Source: Sipunculus nudus
Taxonomy: Eukaryota; Annelida; Sipuncula; Golfingiida; Sipunculidae
Length of the DNA stretch: 64,000 nt
Assembly (NCBI GenBank): GCA_026874595.1
Contig: CM049306.1
Coordinates: 57,356,019 to 57,420,018, forward strand
Reading direction: 5' to 3'
Part shown: piece by piece, positions 1-11,901 of the stretch
How the letters are laid out: the number at the start of each line of letters is the position of its first letter
Numbering within the stretch: the stretch's first letter is position 1
Notes under the pieces: model-generated
What the model saw: only the letters and a program-made list of their open reading frames with translations
What the model was told of the DNA's origin: nothing
The model's database searches: none
Program-made: the position numbers and the translations under genes

Positions 1-18
1 GCATCTCACAATAGGGAA

Positions 19-34
19 CCCCCCCCCCCCCCCC
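19..34. repeat. Poly-C tract (16 C)
   Basis: An uninterrupted run of 16 C. It is the first of nine long G or C homopolymers in this AT-rich window. The length is prone to slippage and sequencing error. Confidence 0.95.
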
Positions 35-463
35 GACACACATATGACACATGGCGGAGGCTTTATCGTCAGACTGTAAGTGTCTAATAGTTATTTTTAT
101 TATTATATTTATTATTATAATTGTTGTAGTTGTTGAATATTGTGTTTGAGAGAAAGAGAGAGAAAGAGATAATGGATTTTAGGCCTACTCTATTCTCGAC
201 CGAGACAATCAAAGTGGGGTCCCAATTATAAATTTAAAAAAATAACTTTGCACTGGAATTTCTATAATTTTTTGGGTCTTTTTCTCCACATTTTTTCAGT
301 TCAAAATTTAGGCTCGAAGACAGCTATTACTTTTCTGGGATTGCAGGGACATCTGCTGGGTTGTTGCTGAACCCTTTCCCGTTTGTTTGATTGGTCACGC
401 ACGTCCTTGACCTTAACCTGGGGTCGCACTATCACATGGCAGCACCAAGCCAGCGAGTCCACG

Positions 464-553
464 ATGACGGACATAATCGAACCCGATGTTTCTCAAAGAT
501 CGAGGACTTCTCACATAGACCACAAACTCAGTGAAGGGGAGGGTTCTACAAGG
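464..553 (+). CDS. Candidate first coding exon, unknown protein
   Basis: Seen: an ATG with A at -3, then 30 codons beginning MTDIIEPDVS and ending EGEGSTR, then a GT donor (AGG|GTAATG) in phase 0. The exon and the 100 bp upstream contain clearly more CpG than the surrounding DNA. An inverted CCAAT box (ATTGG) lies near 393. The same frame is open upstream to 383, so the exact start is a choice; I took the first ATG. The peptide is hydrophilic with no signal peptide or membrane segment, as expected for a cytoplasmic N-terminus. I recognise no family. Inference: a first exon whose partner lies downstream, probably outside the window. It could instead be a chance open frame. Confidence 0.35.
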
Positions 554-681
554 GTAATGTCCTAATCTTTTACTGGTATATTTTGAAGAATTCAGAGGGC
601 TTGCACGGTTATAACAGCTGGCTATGCAAGTTGTCATTGTCCGAGCAGTGAATTTCGTGACGTTGTCTGTTGTATTGATAT

Positions 682-701
682 GGGGGGGGGGGGGGGGGGG
701 G
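682..701. repeat. Poly-G tract (20 G)
   Basis: An uninterrupted run of 20 G, 130 bp downstream of the candidate exon donor. It is potentially G-quadruplex forming on the plus strand. Confidence 0.95.
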
Positions 702-1034
702 CATGTTTTGTTTTTATATAACTAGTCTGTCCTTTATTGCCTATTTGATCTGCCAAGACACCCCCATCAGTGTTTAGACAGTTTCGTACAAGAATTCTTA
801 CTGTTAATATTGAAACATTACCTGTCAGTGAGCGAGTCGGGTAGGTCTACTCGTGCAGTTATTGAGAAGGAAACCAACAGTCAACACTATATACCTTAGT
901 AAAGAATTTTAGTTGAACAATAAATATCTGAAAAAATAGTTTGTTTCTAATCATTACAATTTACATCAAACGTTCAGCACAAATTGCGACAATGGCTGGC
1001 TCTGCTATTGTGTAAAGGGTGTAAATACTGTATA

Positions 1035-1615
1035 GTCCGTCCCAGTGCCCATGTCGGCATGTTTTTCCGGGATAATTTTTTATACAAGTAAAGCAGTGTT
1101 AACCTTTATTGTCCAAAGGTTGCAGGAGCTATTCCGCCGACTACCTTCACAAAAAGTAATGCCTTACCTTGCTTTAATTTTGTATGAGACGAATAATCCA
1201 AAATATGACAAAAAAAGTTACAGTGTTTACGACTTATTCCTTGCCTGGGAACTGATAATAAAGAAGCCAGTCAAACTTATGACGTCAGTCAATTGAAGGT
1301 GACGCGCTACCAATCACTGTAATGTCTTTGTGATGTCACTGTTGTCTGACACACACCAAACGCAGCCATAGACATGGAAAGTGTAACATGAAGGAATGTT
1401 CTGTCCAGCAGTGCCGGGAAGACGCCATTCACGGCATTTCAGCATAAAAAACGCAAAAGAGTCGCAAAGTAAATACATTTTACATGATGTATAACTTCTT
1501 TACACAAAATCGGCGGATTATCCTTTTATCTACTTCAGGCCAAAGGGCATTTTTTAAGAATATTTAAAAAAAAATTATCGCGAAAAAACATGCGGACACA
1601 GGTTTTGGGACGGTT
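1035..1615. mobile_element. MITE A: 581-bp element with ~50-bp TIRs and TA duplication
   Basis: The left end (GTCCGTCCCAGTGCCC, then CATGTTTTTCCGGGATAAT) is repeated inverted at the right end, whose reverse complement reads AACCGTCCCAAAACCTG, then CATGTTTTTTCGCGATAAT. Both ends abut TA, consistent with a TA target duplication as in Tc1/mariner-type elements. An 83-codon frame inside (1045-1296) shows no transposase motif. I read it as a non-autonomous DNA transposon. The TIRs have diverged at several positions, so it is not recent. Confidence 0.75.
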
Positions 1616-1790
1616 TATAACTTTTAAGAATTTTAAGGTACACATCATCTGTTAAAACATGGAAACTTCAGGTAGAGTCAAAATGTATGACTTCATGAGT
1701 AATCAAGTTTGAGTCAAATATTTCAATTTGTATCTCTTAAATGCTCATATGACTATTTCACTGTCACATACAATTTAATTGAACTCAGTA

Positions 1791-2306
1791 TTATTAGGCC
1801 CTGCCATATATTGAGTCTGATAGCCATATGGTGTGAGTTTTTACAATATAAGCCACGGAGTATGCAGTGGATCTGTTGCATCTTTCTTTACAGCCTGTTT
1901 ACTGCCTAACAACAAGACACAGGATTACCCCATTTTAACACCAATAAGTATGTGATACATGGTTTCGATAGCAAATAAAATTAAAACTTGAATCAGAACT
2001 TTTTAACATTTACTGACTATTATACCAGAGGCATATCAGCAAGTTAAGTAGTGACGGAGAAGAACAGTTGTACCGGCACACTTTGCGAATACCTCACTGG
2101 GAGCCTCGCTGACTTGAGGGACTGAGAGCCAGACTTTATTATATTTTAAAAACAGGACAAGCTTTAAAATGTGACAGGCTGGCACAGGGTTATAGACACC
2201 TGTTGACATTGGTTACAAGGGGTTTGGCCTTGGGTGGTCTGAGGCTTATATTGCAGAAACTCTCACTGTATAGCAATCGGACTGGATACATGGCAGGGCC
2301 TAATAA
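1791..2306. mobile_element. MITE B: 516-bp element with ~48-bp TIRs
   Basis: The left end TTATTAGGCCCTGCCAT is mirrored at the right end, and similarity continues inwards (left AGTCTGATAGCCATA, right complement AGTCCGATTGCTATA). Both ends abut TA, so a TA duplication fits best. No coding remnant is seen. It lies 175 bp from MITE A but has unrelated termini, so the two are independent insertions. Confidence 0.75.
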
Positions 2307-5300
2307 TATTTAGTCTGATTAAATATGGCTAACTGAACAGAAAACCCAGAAATAGGATTTTTCAAAATCAACAGAAAAAACTGATAGACATCCCTCACTT
2401 GACAGACTTCCTAGAGTGTTTATTTGTATTAAACCTGAGGCTATCCCTTGTTAACTTATAATAATATATAGAGAAGCTCATTGGCAGTATTCAGCCAGCC
2501 TGGGTAACCAAGGAATCCATCCCCCTTCCCAATGGCTTTACCAGCTGATAATATGGCTCTCTTTGATCCCGACTAAAACTGACTCATGGGACGATGAGGG
2601 GCATGTCACCAGTAAACCAAATTTGACAGCATACTTATCACACCTGTATTATTAAACATTATGTAAAACCACAGCTAAAACTGATTTACAGGAAAACACA
2701 CATATGTATTATTATTATCATTAATAACTTAAAAAAAAGATGATGTGGTATGAACAACATAATGCAAAATTAATAAAATAGTTAATTTACCCAAATACAA
2801 GGGGGATTACTGTTGTAATTTTGTAAAAAATTCAATACTTATTTAAGTTATTTTACCCATATAGGTCCTAAGTAGAATGATTTAGAGTTGAAACTGCAAA
2901 TGAATCATTTCACTGAAAACACTTGAAAATGAAAACTGTTTGATAGACAACTTTGTGATTTATCAAGTATTCAAGTAATGACTCGCCATTGCTATAAGGT
3001 CTGAATCATACAGTTTGTATTAATCATATCTTTGAGATGAAATGTTAATAAAACTGTGAAAATTTTGTTTAACTTAATGATAATTTGAGGGATGAAGGTG
3101 GCTGTCCACACACTGAAGATTTGGTGAATAGTGATTCATGTCCCAATAAGGTTTAGATGTACAGCTGTTTGTCAAAGGCTGATGCATCTGACTTTCTAAT
3201 TCAAGCTTTCTGCTGTCAAATGATGATATCAAACTTATTTGCTGCACACCTTTAACTTTATATTCTGAATGTATCCAAGCACTTAGCTGGTCTGCAATCA
3301 GTTAATTACTATCAGTAATTCTTGTCCTTCCCATTCTACTGGATAGAATCATGCTTGTTCTTTATAAACATCAAGAAAGATTAAGGTCATCAGAAGTCAT
3401 GGTAAGCAGGTGCCAGCTACTGATACCAAAAGACCGAAGTTATTGTATTGTAATGTAATTATTTGAATATTCAATATTTATACTCTTTAAAAGATCACTC
3501 TTGACTTGTTGTGAGAATTGAATATACCTATCAAAGGTGTCTTATTTTATTTAATTAATTCTGCTAGAAAACCCATGTATTTTACATATTTGTTGTGACT
3601 TTGAAACTTGTATGTTAAAAAGGGAACCAGTATAAGACAGGATTATTGGCATTTACCATAAACTTTGCCATTTTGAACGGCAATTTTGTCATTTTTAAAC
3701 TGGGTTAGTATGTGCTTGGGAAAACCACAACAAGCCATGTAGGACAAAGCAGACATTTTAGACCTGTAATTACGTGGCCAGTTTACAACTTTCATACAAT
3801 TAGGTCAGGTAGATATGATGTCCCCATGGACCTTTCACGTGTTGTGAGTGCAAAACACTTGGTTATATTCATGTTGCAAGTGCAACGCACTTGGGGGGGG
3901 GGGGGGGGCTCTTTAAGTGTGATTATATCATATGATATTGGAAGATTCTGTTATGTGATTCATTGTACCATAAATCCTGTCCTGATTGGTCACAAATATC
4001 AAACAATTTCAGTACATATCATTAATGTGACTTGTTTTCAAATAACATTGAGGGGTTACAGTATATTGATCACACATCAAATCATGCTTCCACTACAGAC
4101 AAAAGATGCTAATTAATGAGGCTCCTACAAGCATGCAAGAACAAAAACCAGTTCAAATACATCATTGTCTGTTTTATTTATAATTACATCATGCAGGACT
4201 ATTTGTTTGTTTGTTTTACATTAATAATCTGAAGTATTGGCACTAATTACCCTTGTCAAGATCAAATAGACTGGTATTAAGATTTTAGTTAACAACATGT
4301 CCTCATATTGGTAAGCATCCTTCACATTAATATCCTTCATATACAAGCAAAAAATGTTACTTGTTATTCGCAAAACTAAAGCGCATTTAGCCTGAACTTC
4401 AAGGGCAAACTTTTCCTCCTGTAACTGCTTCACTGGAAACCACATTAGCATAGCATGCTGGATATAATTATTTTTTTTATGTAACATGATTATACTGTCT
4501 TACCAACACCATACCAAAGTGTATAATTTGGTCTCAAGGATAAGTAAACCTCATTTGTTGAAACAATTTGTGTGGCCATAATGGAAAATAATGAGGTGAA
4601 AAAGGTGAGTTTTGTATACAGTGATCTTCACATTATAATTTATATGTTGAGTTGAGGAAATAACCTTTTGCCAACTAAGTTTTAGATTATAGAACAAGGT
4701 GGTCAGTACTTTTGAAGTCACCTCTCAGAAATGAATAGGGAACAGTTTCTATCTAAATATTATTGTCTTGTAAAAATAATATCTGTTACATGTTAAACAA
4801 AGGATTTTACAATTCACAAGTGGTAAACCTATTAATTTTAAATGCATACATATGTGTTGTTTGTGATGATAATATTGTTACGGTATATGTAGCCAGGAAA
4901 GTTTGTTTTGATAATTTGTTAACACACGTCTTACTTCTATTTTGCACTGCTCCACCCTACTGTTTTGACAGCTGTATTTGTCATAATGATCATACAGAAG
5001 CCCAAAGACTGCGTAGGGAGAACTTAGAATTATTGACCCAATAAAAGATATTATTCAAAAGCAAACTAGCCATTTAGGTAGTTAAATGGAAATTTCAAAG
5101 GAAATTGTTTCATTGCATTTTACTAATATTTAAAATTTTTTAAATCCTCTGTTTTGTTAACTATGAACAGTCTCATATTTTATCTATATTTATATTGAAG
5201 TAAAAATTGTCAAATTATACTTGTTACGTCTGATGATACGGATGAAAAATTGTACTATGAGAGGACTCAAAAGGTTGGCGCGTTCATATTACTGAATACC

Positions 5301-5883
5301 ATGGAAACTCTTTAATACAGACACTTGGGAGACCATGACAGGATTGACATGATATAAACAAATACAGTGGAGTTTCACTGATACAGACACTTGGATACCC
5401 TTGATGGGTTGATGTAAGTGCATATACCTGATACCCCTATACATTCAGTAACGAACCAAAATATTATTTTTCAGCACTGTTGCTTCAAATTTTCAAAGTA
5501 TCTGTACTCATGTACATGTCCAAAAATATACATGAGTAAATTTCAAGTAGTTGAATTTTATTTTATGTATTTTATGTAGTGTGGACTGTGCGAAATTGTA
5601 AATATCAAATACTAGCTGTACAGTAATTTGCAAATGTAACTCAGGAGAATTATTGTAGGCTTTCATTGTTGATGGTAACAAAAATTGTGGATGTGAGCTC
5701 ATTTTACAGAAGTGTTACTGTTACGAGAAATATTGGAGATCTTTGCCAGTTGCAGTTTTAAATCAGTTTTCAAAGCTGCATGCAGATATACAATAATGTT
5801 AAACATTGATCTTTGTCAAACGCAACAGTAAAACTGGATAATTATTCATATCATGATAAATTGATAACTAAGTGCCAGTATGT
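2307..5883. other. AT-rich non-coding DNA, no gene seen
   Basis: Apart from a G16 run at 3893-3908 I see no repeat or gene. A pyrimidine-rich tract ending in CAG at about 4971 precedes a short open frame ending at 5044 (see findings). A diverged duplicated phrase (ATACAGACACTTGG) occurs twice between 5310 and 5395. Confidence 0.6.
3893..3908. repeat. Poly-G tract (16 G)
   Basis: An uninterrupted run of 16 G next to two short phrases of the type AGTGCAAAACACTT and AGTGCAACGCACTT. Confidence 0.95.
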
Positions 5884-6709
5884 CAGGGTTTGCATATTCC
5901 CAGGGTAAAACCTATTTTACCTAACCAAATGGGTAACACCTGGGTAAAAAGCATTTTCCCAGTTAATTCCCGAAGTGTCTGCTTTTATCATACACGAGGA
6001 TCCTTTGTTCCTGTTAGGAAAGCAGTGATTTTATACATACATTTTATGAATGTTGGTTGTAAGCCATGTGGCTCTGACTACATCACCCCAGTCAAGAAGT
6101 AGCCATTTTCCAGTCACACTTGAATTCATGTTTGGCTATGCATATCACATCATGAATCAACAGGGATGTTTCACACAGTTAATGAAACAACGTCACACTG
6201 CTGTTGCTTCTTCTGGCTCCATTGAACATGTGTTCAGTTCTTATGGACTTATACACACCAAACTGCACAACCATTTGGAAAATGAAAAAGCCCAGAAACT
6301 TGTATTCTGTCACAGGCTGCCTTAAGGATCAGACAGAATGTGATTGGCAATTAAATATGTGCTAGATTGCCTATTAAATGTGTCAAGATGACCATTAACT
6401 ATGTTCCACTTGTTATGTATTATTTATATGTCATTTAGTCATTTTGTCTAAACTTGGTTTGTTTGACACTCTTTCATGGGAAGAGTGATTAGAGCTGCTC
6501 TCACTCTTAAGGTACTATAACCACTGAATACACTGAATTCATACTATATTGAACTGTGTGTATTTAAAAAAAATGAATAATACGGTTGTTTTTTACATTA
6601 TCTTTATTTCCAAAACAAGGGAAAATATGGGTCTTAATAAAGCCTGGGTAAAACATAATTTACCAAACCCGGGTTTTACCCGGATGGTGGGAAAAACCTG
6701 CAAACCCTG
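5884..6709 (+). mobile_element. Internally deleted hAT-type DNA transposon
   Basis: The element starts CAGGGTTTGCA and ends with its complement TGCAAACCCTG. Behind these, both ends carry several copies of a GGGTAAAA/TTTTACCC phrase, so the subterminal regions are also inverted relative to each other. At 826 bp it is far shorter than a complete hAT element, but it still encodes the transposase C-terminus in the same orientation. The expected 8-bp target duplication is not convincing (left CAGTATGT, right GTTATATG), so the flanks have changed or the exact ends differ by a few bases. Confidence 0.8.
6170..6325 (+). pseudogene. hAT transposase fragment (C-terminal dimerisation region)
   Basis: The last ~50 codons of an open frame (opened at 6050, TAA at 6323-6325) contain GSIEHVFSSYGLIHTKL followed by a NHLENEKAQKLVFCHR-type tail. 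This matches the hAT dimerisation domain pattern (SSxSIERxFS then GLIxxKLRNRLxxEKAxKLVF) of ZBED/hAT transposases. The catalytic core and the BED zinc finger are absent. The frame runs to a natural stop, so this is the authentic C-terminus. It cannot be active alone. Recognition is by motif only. Confidence 0.75.
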
Positions 6710-7711
6710 GTTATATGAGGGTATGCGTACAACTGGTACTTGGTAATCTAAACAGTTATCATGGCTTTTCCCACATGCATTAACACTATACTGACCCTCT
6801 AATGTGGGTATTTGCTCATAAAACATATGGACATGTGAACCTACTTTCAACAGGACTCACAGTGAATTGTGTGTGGAGATTACCCTCTGTTTGTAGAGTG
6901 GGAGATTTTGATCACATGACCGTGGGATCAGTCAGTTAGGGGTTTGTTTATAACTTAATATTAAGCTCTGTTTTAAATTGAATATGAATGACAACTTGTC
7001 TACTGCATATATAATGTATCACCTCATTATTTAAAAAAAAATAGGACCACCTTTATTATCTATGGCAGTAAAGGATGTCTGATGAGTATCATTGCATCAG
7101 ATATAGGGAAAAGGTCAATTAATGTCAAATAAAGCTGGTCTGCTGTACTCTCCAATCTGATCTGATACATTCCACTGATACATACCATTATTCAGTGGAA
7201 GTTATATTTGGTGAAGAAGTGGGTGGCAAATGAATGGGGGTATACTATATATATGCAAAACAGAGCAGTGAATTTGTGTGTTGATTAGAGATGCTGGTAG
7301 TAAACTCACTGCTCCTTGTAAAGACTTGCAGACACATGCAGAAGTGCTGAAGGCACGAGTACTGAAGGTTCACACTACCAGACTCTGCCAGAGAATAATT
7401 AATGCTGTGTTCCTGTTTTTTTCACATTACCTGGCTCAGCAGGTGTCTGTTGGTCCGTAAACATTCCAGTAGCAGTAAAACAAGACAGTTTGTCATATGT
7501 GTACCTTTGATAATTGAAATTCAGTTATTTTTATCTTGAAGGTAAAACATTATATGCAAACTTATGCATCCCTTTCTTCCTTGTCCCTACCTGAGAAAAT
7601 AATTAAAATATTAATCAGGGGTCCACCTCAGTATAACAGCATTTGCCCAGAGGACCAGAAAAACTGAAAAAACACAAGTCCTAAAAGGAAATAAAAGTGT
7701 TTTGTTATCAT
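6710..7711. other. Non-coding, nothing recognised
   Basis: AT-rich sequence with no convincing open frame, no inverted termini and no tandem repeats beyond short A runs. Confidence 0.6.
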
Positions 7712-7760
7712 TTTTAGCTCAGCTGACTATAAGTCATCTGAGCTATAGTCGTGGTCCATT

Positions 7761-7805
7761 GTCCGTCGTCCGTCCGTCTGTCCGTCCGTCCGTCCGTCCG
7801 TCCGT
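7761..7805. repeat. (GTCC)n microsatellite
   Basis: About eleven GTCC/GTCT units with one GTC interruption, at a fixed position just inside the left end of the surrounding element. Confidence 0.9.
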
Positions 7806-8593
7806 AGATGTGGCACGTTTTGAAACCATAAGACCTAGGAATCCAAAATTCAGCATAATGTTAGATGTCCCAAAGATCTCCTACCAAGCTTAAAACTGGG
7901 TCTTTGCGACTTCTTTCCTTTGAGAAATTAAGGAAAAACCTCAATTTTTTATTAAAATCCTATTTTCACACTTCAGGACTGCCTAATATCAAAACCACTC
8001 ATCTGTTTTTCCTCATATTAACCATAAATATTCCTCTATATAGTTCCTATGTACATGCCAGAAATTAAGTCTGTAATGTATAAATTCTTTAAGTTATGGG
8101 CCCAAACATAATGGACTTTGTAAAAAATCAGGAAAAATAATAACTCACTTAACATGAACAATTTTGAAACTAGAGTCTATTTTCTCAAGTATATAACTAT
8201 GTTTAATTAAGATTCAATTGTTAACCCAAAATTAGATATGAATTTTGTAAATTTTTTAAGTTATTAGCATAAAAAATAAATCAGTACCTTAAATTTTGCC
8301 CAACTTTGACCATGGCACGTTTTTTACCTGTAAGCACCATTGATTTAATTTTCACAGCATGTAAACATAAATATTTAGTTTGTCTAAATCTGAAATTTGA
8401 AAATAAAAGCTTGAAAATTAAGCTAGTTATTGATTTTTCTTCTGTAGTCACTTGCTTTGATTACAGATGCAGGGTCCCACTCCAGGTCACTGGAAGTCAG
8501 CTATGCCAGGGTTTCTGATTTGTTACAGTCACTTGGGGAGATCCCGTGCTGTGACAGGTGTACAGTTATTCTCATATCACCACCCCAATCACA

Positions 8594-8615
8594 CCCCCCC
8601 CCCCCCCCCCCCCCC
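8594..8615. repeat. Poly-C tract (22 C)
   Basis: An uninterrupted run of 22 C, the longest single-base run of G or C in the window. Confidence 0.95.
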
Positions 8616-9620
8616 GCAAACCCAACCCACCAAGTGTTATGCAGTAATTGTTATTGTTTTCACTGTATCTCCTTAATTGTAATGCTGTTTCCACTCCGAT
8701 ATGCAAAAACTTTCCTTGAAAAAATAATGCAAGGTGTAATCCAGAAGATGCAATGTTGTGTAATGTAGCATTTTTAAAGAAATCAATTTTCTTTTAAATG
8801 ATTTTTAACAAATATAATTGAACCCATCAGTATGCTTAAATTATTATAAAATATGAAGCACATTATGGATAAATAAAGACACAATTAAAAATTGTGAAAT
8901 CTAAATCAGGTATTATTTTTAAATATTTATTGTTTTGGAGATTTAAAAGATATATTTTTGTGGTAAAAAATAAATAAACATTTGTATGCATGATGTGGTG
9001 TTATTTGACAAGATTGAGATTTATGATGATGCAATTGAGAATTATGAATCAACTTTTATATTCAGATATATATGTTAAATTGGAAATGTATAGAAATATA
9101 AACTTAAATTAGAAAATAATTGATGTGATAAAAAAATCAGGATTTAATACAAACATTTGTTCATTATTTTCCTGCCTCAGCAGAATTTGAGATCAGGCTT
9201 TGTTTGCCCTGTTTTATGTTGTTAATTAGCTATATTTCAACTGTATACATTTCATAAAAAAAATACATATATATTTAATAATATATATTATACAAAAAAA
9301 TAGAATCAATTGAACAAATGTGTAAACTACTGAAATGTCAACAGTTAATCGAAAAACCAACTAATGATCACGGTAATAGTACAGATCATTTGTTCACAAA
9401 CTGCTCACATGCTTTAGTTTCAACAGTAGGAAACACATGGTCAGGTCACAAAATATTTTTTGCAACAATTTCTTGCTCATCAATACAAACCAATCATATA
9501 AACCAACCATGGCCTTTATTACCTCTTCCTCTTACACTTTATCTCCATTTGATATTATTTTAGATTTTTACCTTCAAGGTTAACATCAGCTGAGCACAGT
9601 GACCCATAGGTCCCTTGTTC

Positions 9621-10714
9621 TTTGATTCACATACACTTGATCAATTAGACCAAAGCTTACAAAGTTTATTTAGATATGACTTAATGTTAACAAAATATTA
9701 ATGCTCTGACAAGGACCATATGGAAAAAAGGAACAAGTAGATATTCTTATTAATTTTTGGCAGATAGTGCAAAAGGTCTGATTTTATTTTTCATAGTAAT
9801 CCTTGATTTGCATATAAAATAAATGGTATATTATATTTACAATACATGTATAAATCTTTTGCCTTTTGATGCCACAATTTGATAACGCTCAAGATGCTGA
9901 TTACTGAGAACTAGTGTTCAAAGTTAAATATTCATGAATGTTCACCTCAGTTTGAAACCCCCACAAACAAAATGCCAACAACAAAATACCCTGTAGTTAT
10001 TGAACTGGTCAGCTTGTATCACTTAGTCAAGACCATTGCTGAAAAATTACAGTTTACTGATTGGCTTTTGTTTGTGTTCCTGATTAAATAGTAGTTTTGG
10101 CTTACCAGCAGCCATGACTGTAATATCTTTCATCACCTGATGATGAGAATGATGAGGTAGTGGGTACAGGTCATCACCTCCACGGTGTCAGGTCCTGGCT
10201 CCTCCTCTCTATGACAGGTGTGTTGATACTGATGCTGACTTGTTACAGTGGTTTGTTTTTGTGTCCTGACCTCTGTGCCAACCACCTGAATATGTAATAG
10301 TCAAGACATGTAGGATATCTGCTGACTGAGAACACAACCTTCAAATTATGTAGTCCAGTTCACATTATAGAGTCCAACATGTATAACCAATTTAACTGAT
10401 GCCCTGACAGATGAATCAGTTTGTGCACTTTAATAAATAATCACAATGCATTTGTCAAGGCCCAGATCCAGATCTAAATCCGGATTGGGATTTTGGCTTT
10501 ACCGAATCCTGATTGAGAACTGGTCTGGACCTACTCCAGACATGATCCTGATCAGGATTCAGTCCGGCCTAAATTCCAATCTTCAATTAACAACTTAGAG
10601 AATGACTTTCTGTCTAATCAGTTGAAGGTGATGGCTACCTTACCCCCCTGATCCAGCTCATAACTGTATGTACTTGCTAACTTCATGTCCACAAGGCTCT
10701 GTTCAATTATCAAA
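9621..10714. other. Non-coding; small GATC-rich palindromic patch
   Basis: No gene seen. Between 10455 and 10580 there is a cluster of short palindromes and inverted repeats, including the perfect 14-mer ATCCTGATCAGGAT (10545-10558) and TCTGGA...TCCAGA. The wording resembles the palindromes near 28.1 kb. Confidence 0.5.
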
Positions 10715-11290
10715 TTGGTGCACTCATTGTCCATTTTAACCAATTATCATGATGCACTCATTGTGCACATTTATCAATAATCATATTGCAACTGGTCATT
10801 CATTGTGCATATTAACCAGTGATTATAATGGAGATATGGCGCACATTAACCAATCAGTAACCAGTCATCATAATGTGAACATTATGGTCAGTGGTCATAA
10901 TGCAGTCATTGCACACATCAGCCAATAATTTAAAATCTAGATATAATTTCTACAAGAAAGTAAATGTGTAACTTAAGAATAGTTAAGATGCAGGCCTGTT
11001 TGTAAATGTTTATGTTAAAGGGAGCCAATTGTTGCATGCCCTACCACCATTTCTGGAACTTTTACTTGCCCCGGACAAGCAGTTAGCCAAGCCACTGGTC
11101 ATAATGTGATCAGTGTGCACCCTGGCTAATTGTTAGAATGTGGACATAGTGTACATAAATATAATGAATGTTCTGATTGTGCATATGAATGGATAATCAT
11201 TATAAGGTGATTTTTCACAGTTACTAATGCTCATAATGCAGTTTTTGTGCACATTAATGACTGATCCTGTCATTGTGCACTTGATCTAAT
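10715..11290. repeat. Degenerate minisatellite, ~35-45 bp units
   Basis: A recurring phrase of the type ATTAACCAnTnATCATAATG followed by CACTCATTGTGCAC appears about a dozen times with many substitutions. It is interrupted at roughly 10930-11090 by unrelated sequence containing TTGCCCCGGACAAG. Units are too diverged to count exactly, so this is an old array. Confidence 0.55.
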
Positions 11291-11901
11291 GTTGAAAATA
11301 TGGTACTGGTAATGGTGCTCAATAGACATCATATCAGTTATGATAGCCTTGGTATTGTATTTTCTTGCATTCACAAATTATACACATTTCTTGAACAGAC
11401 ACAAAAGATTAATTACTAGTATTTTATTTGATATGGACCTGCTGCTGTCTGTGTTGAAGGCATGCAGTATTGATGAATGACATATAATGACGCTGCCTGG
11501 TATAGTGATACCACCTGATATATTGATGGCTGAAAAGTCGCTTTGCAAAGTCCCCTCATCAGCTGGTCTAGTGTTATACACTTTTTCAGTGTAAGGTATT
11601 GGTGGCCTGGCTGTCTGTATGAACATTTCATATATGTATAATTGATGGGATCACCAGCAAGACTGGTATTGCTGTACAGCTGAGGCTAGCAAACCCATTA
11701 CAATGATTTTATCAGTAGATTGTCAACATAGCAGGGCCGGCAGGAATATTACTGAGTGCTCTGTAGGTGTTTATACAGCATACACTGTTTCTTATAAATA
11801 CAGTCACTAACTTACACTTGTTGGTTATGTATTTACTAGTTCCTGAATTGTTCATCATAAAACTAGTTTAAAAGAGACGTTCAGTGTAACTCCTATCTAT
11901 T
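11291..11901. other. Non-coding, nothing recognised
   Basis: AT-rich spacer between the old minisatellite and the first GGCGCC element. Open frames here (11378-11631, minus) have no features of a real exon. Confidence 0.55.

Larger units (their letters stand above)
7712..9620. mobile_element. 1.9-kb bivalve-type repeat element with (GTCC)n near its left end
   Basis: The left end reads TTTTTAGCTCAGCTGACTAT and is followed by a (GTCC)n microsatellite. The right end carries TCAGCTGAGC (9586-9595), then ACAGTGACCCATAGGTCCC. The decamer GCTCAGCTGA is therefore inverted at the two ends. From general knowledge, elements opening with TTAGCTCA...CTGAG and a GTCCGTCC run are abundant in bivalves. The interior is AT-rich, lacks transposase motifs, and holds a C22 tract. 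The exact ends and the target duplication could not be fixed. Confidence 0.6.
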
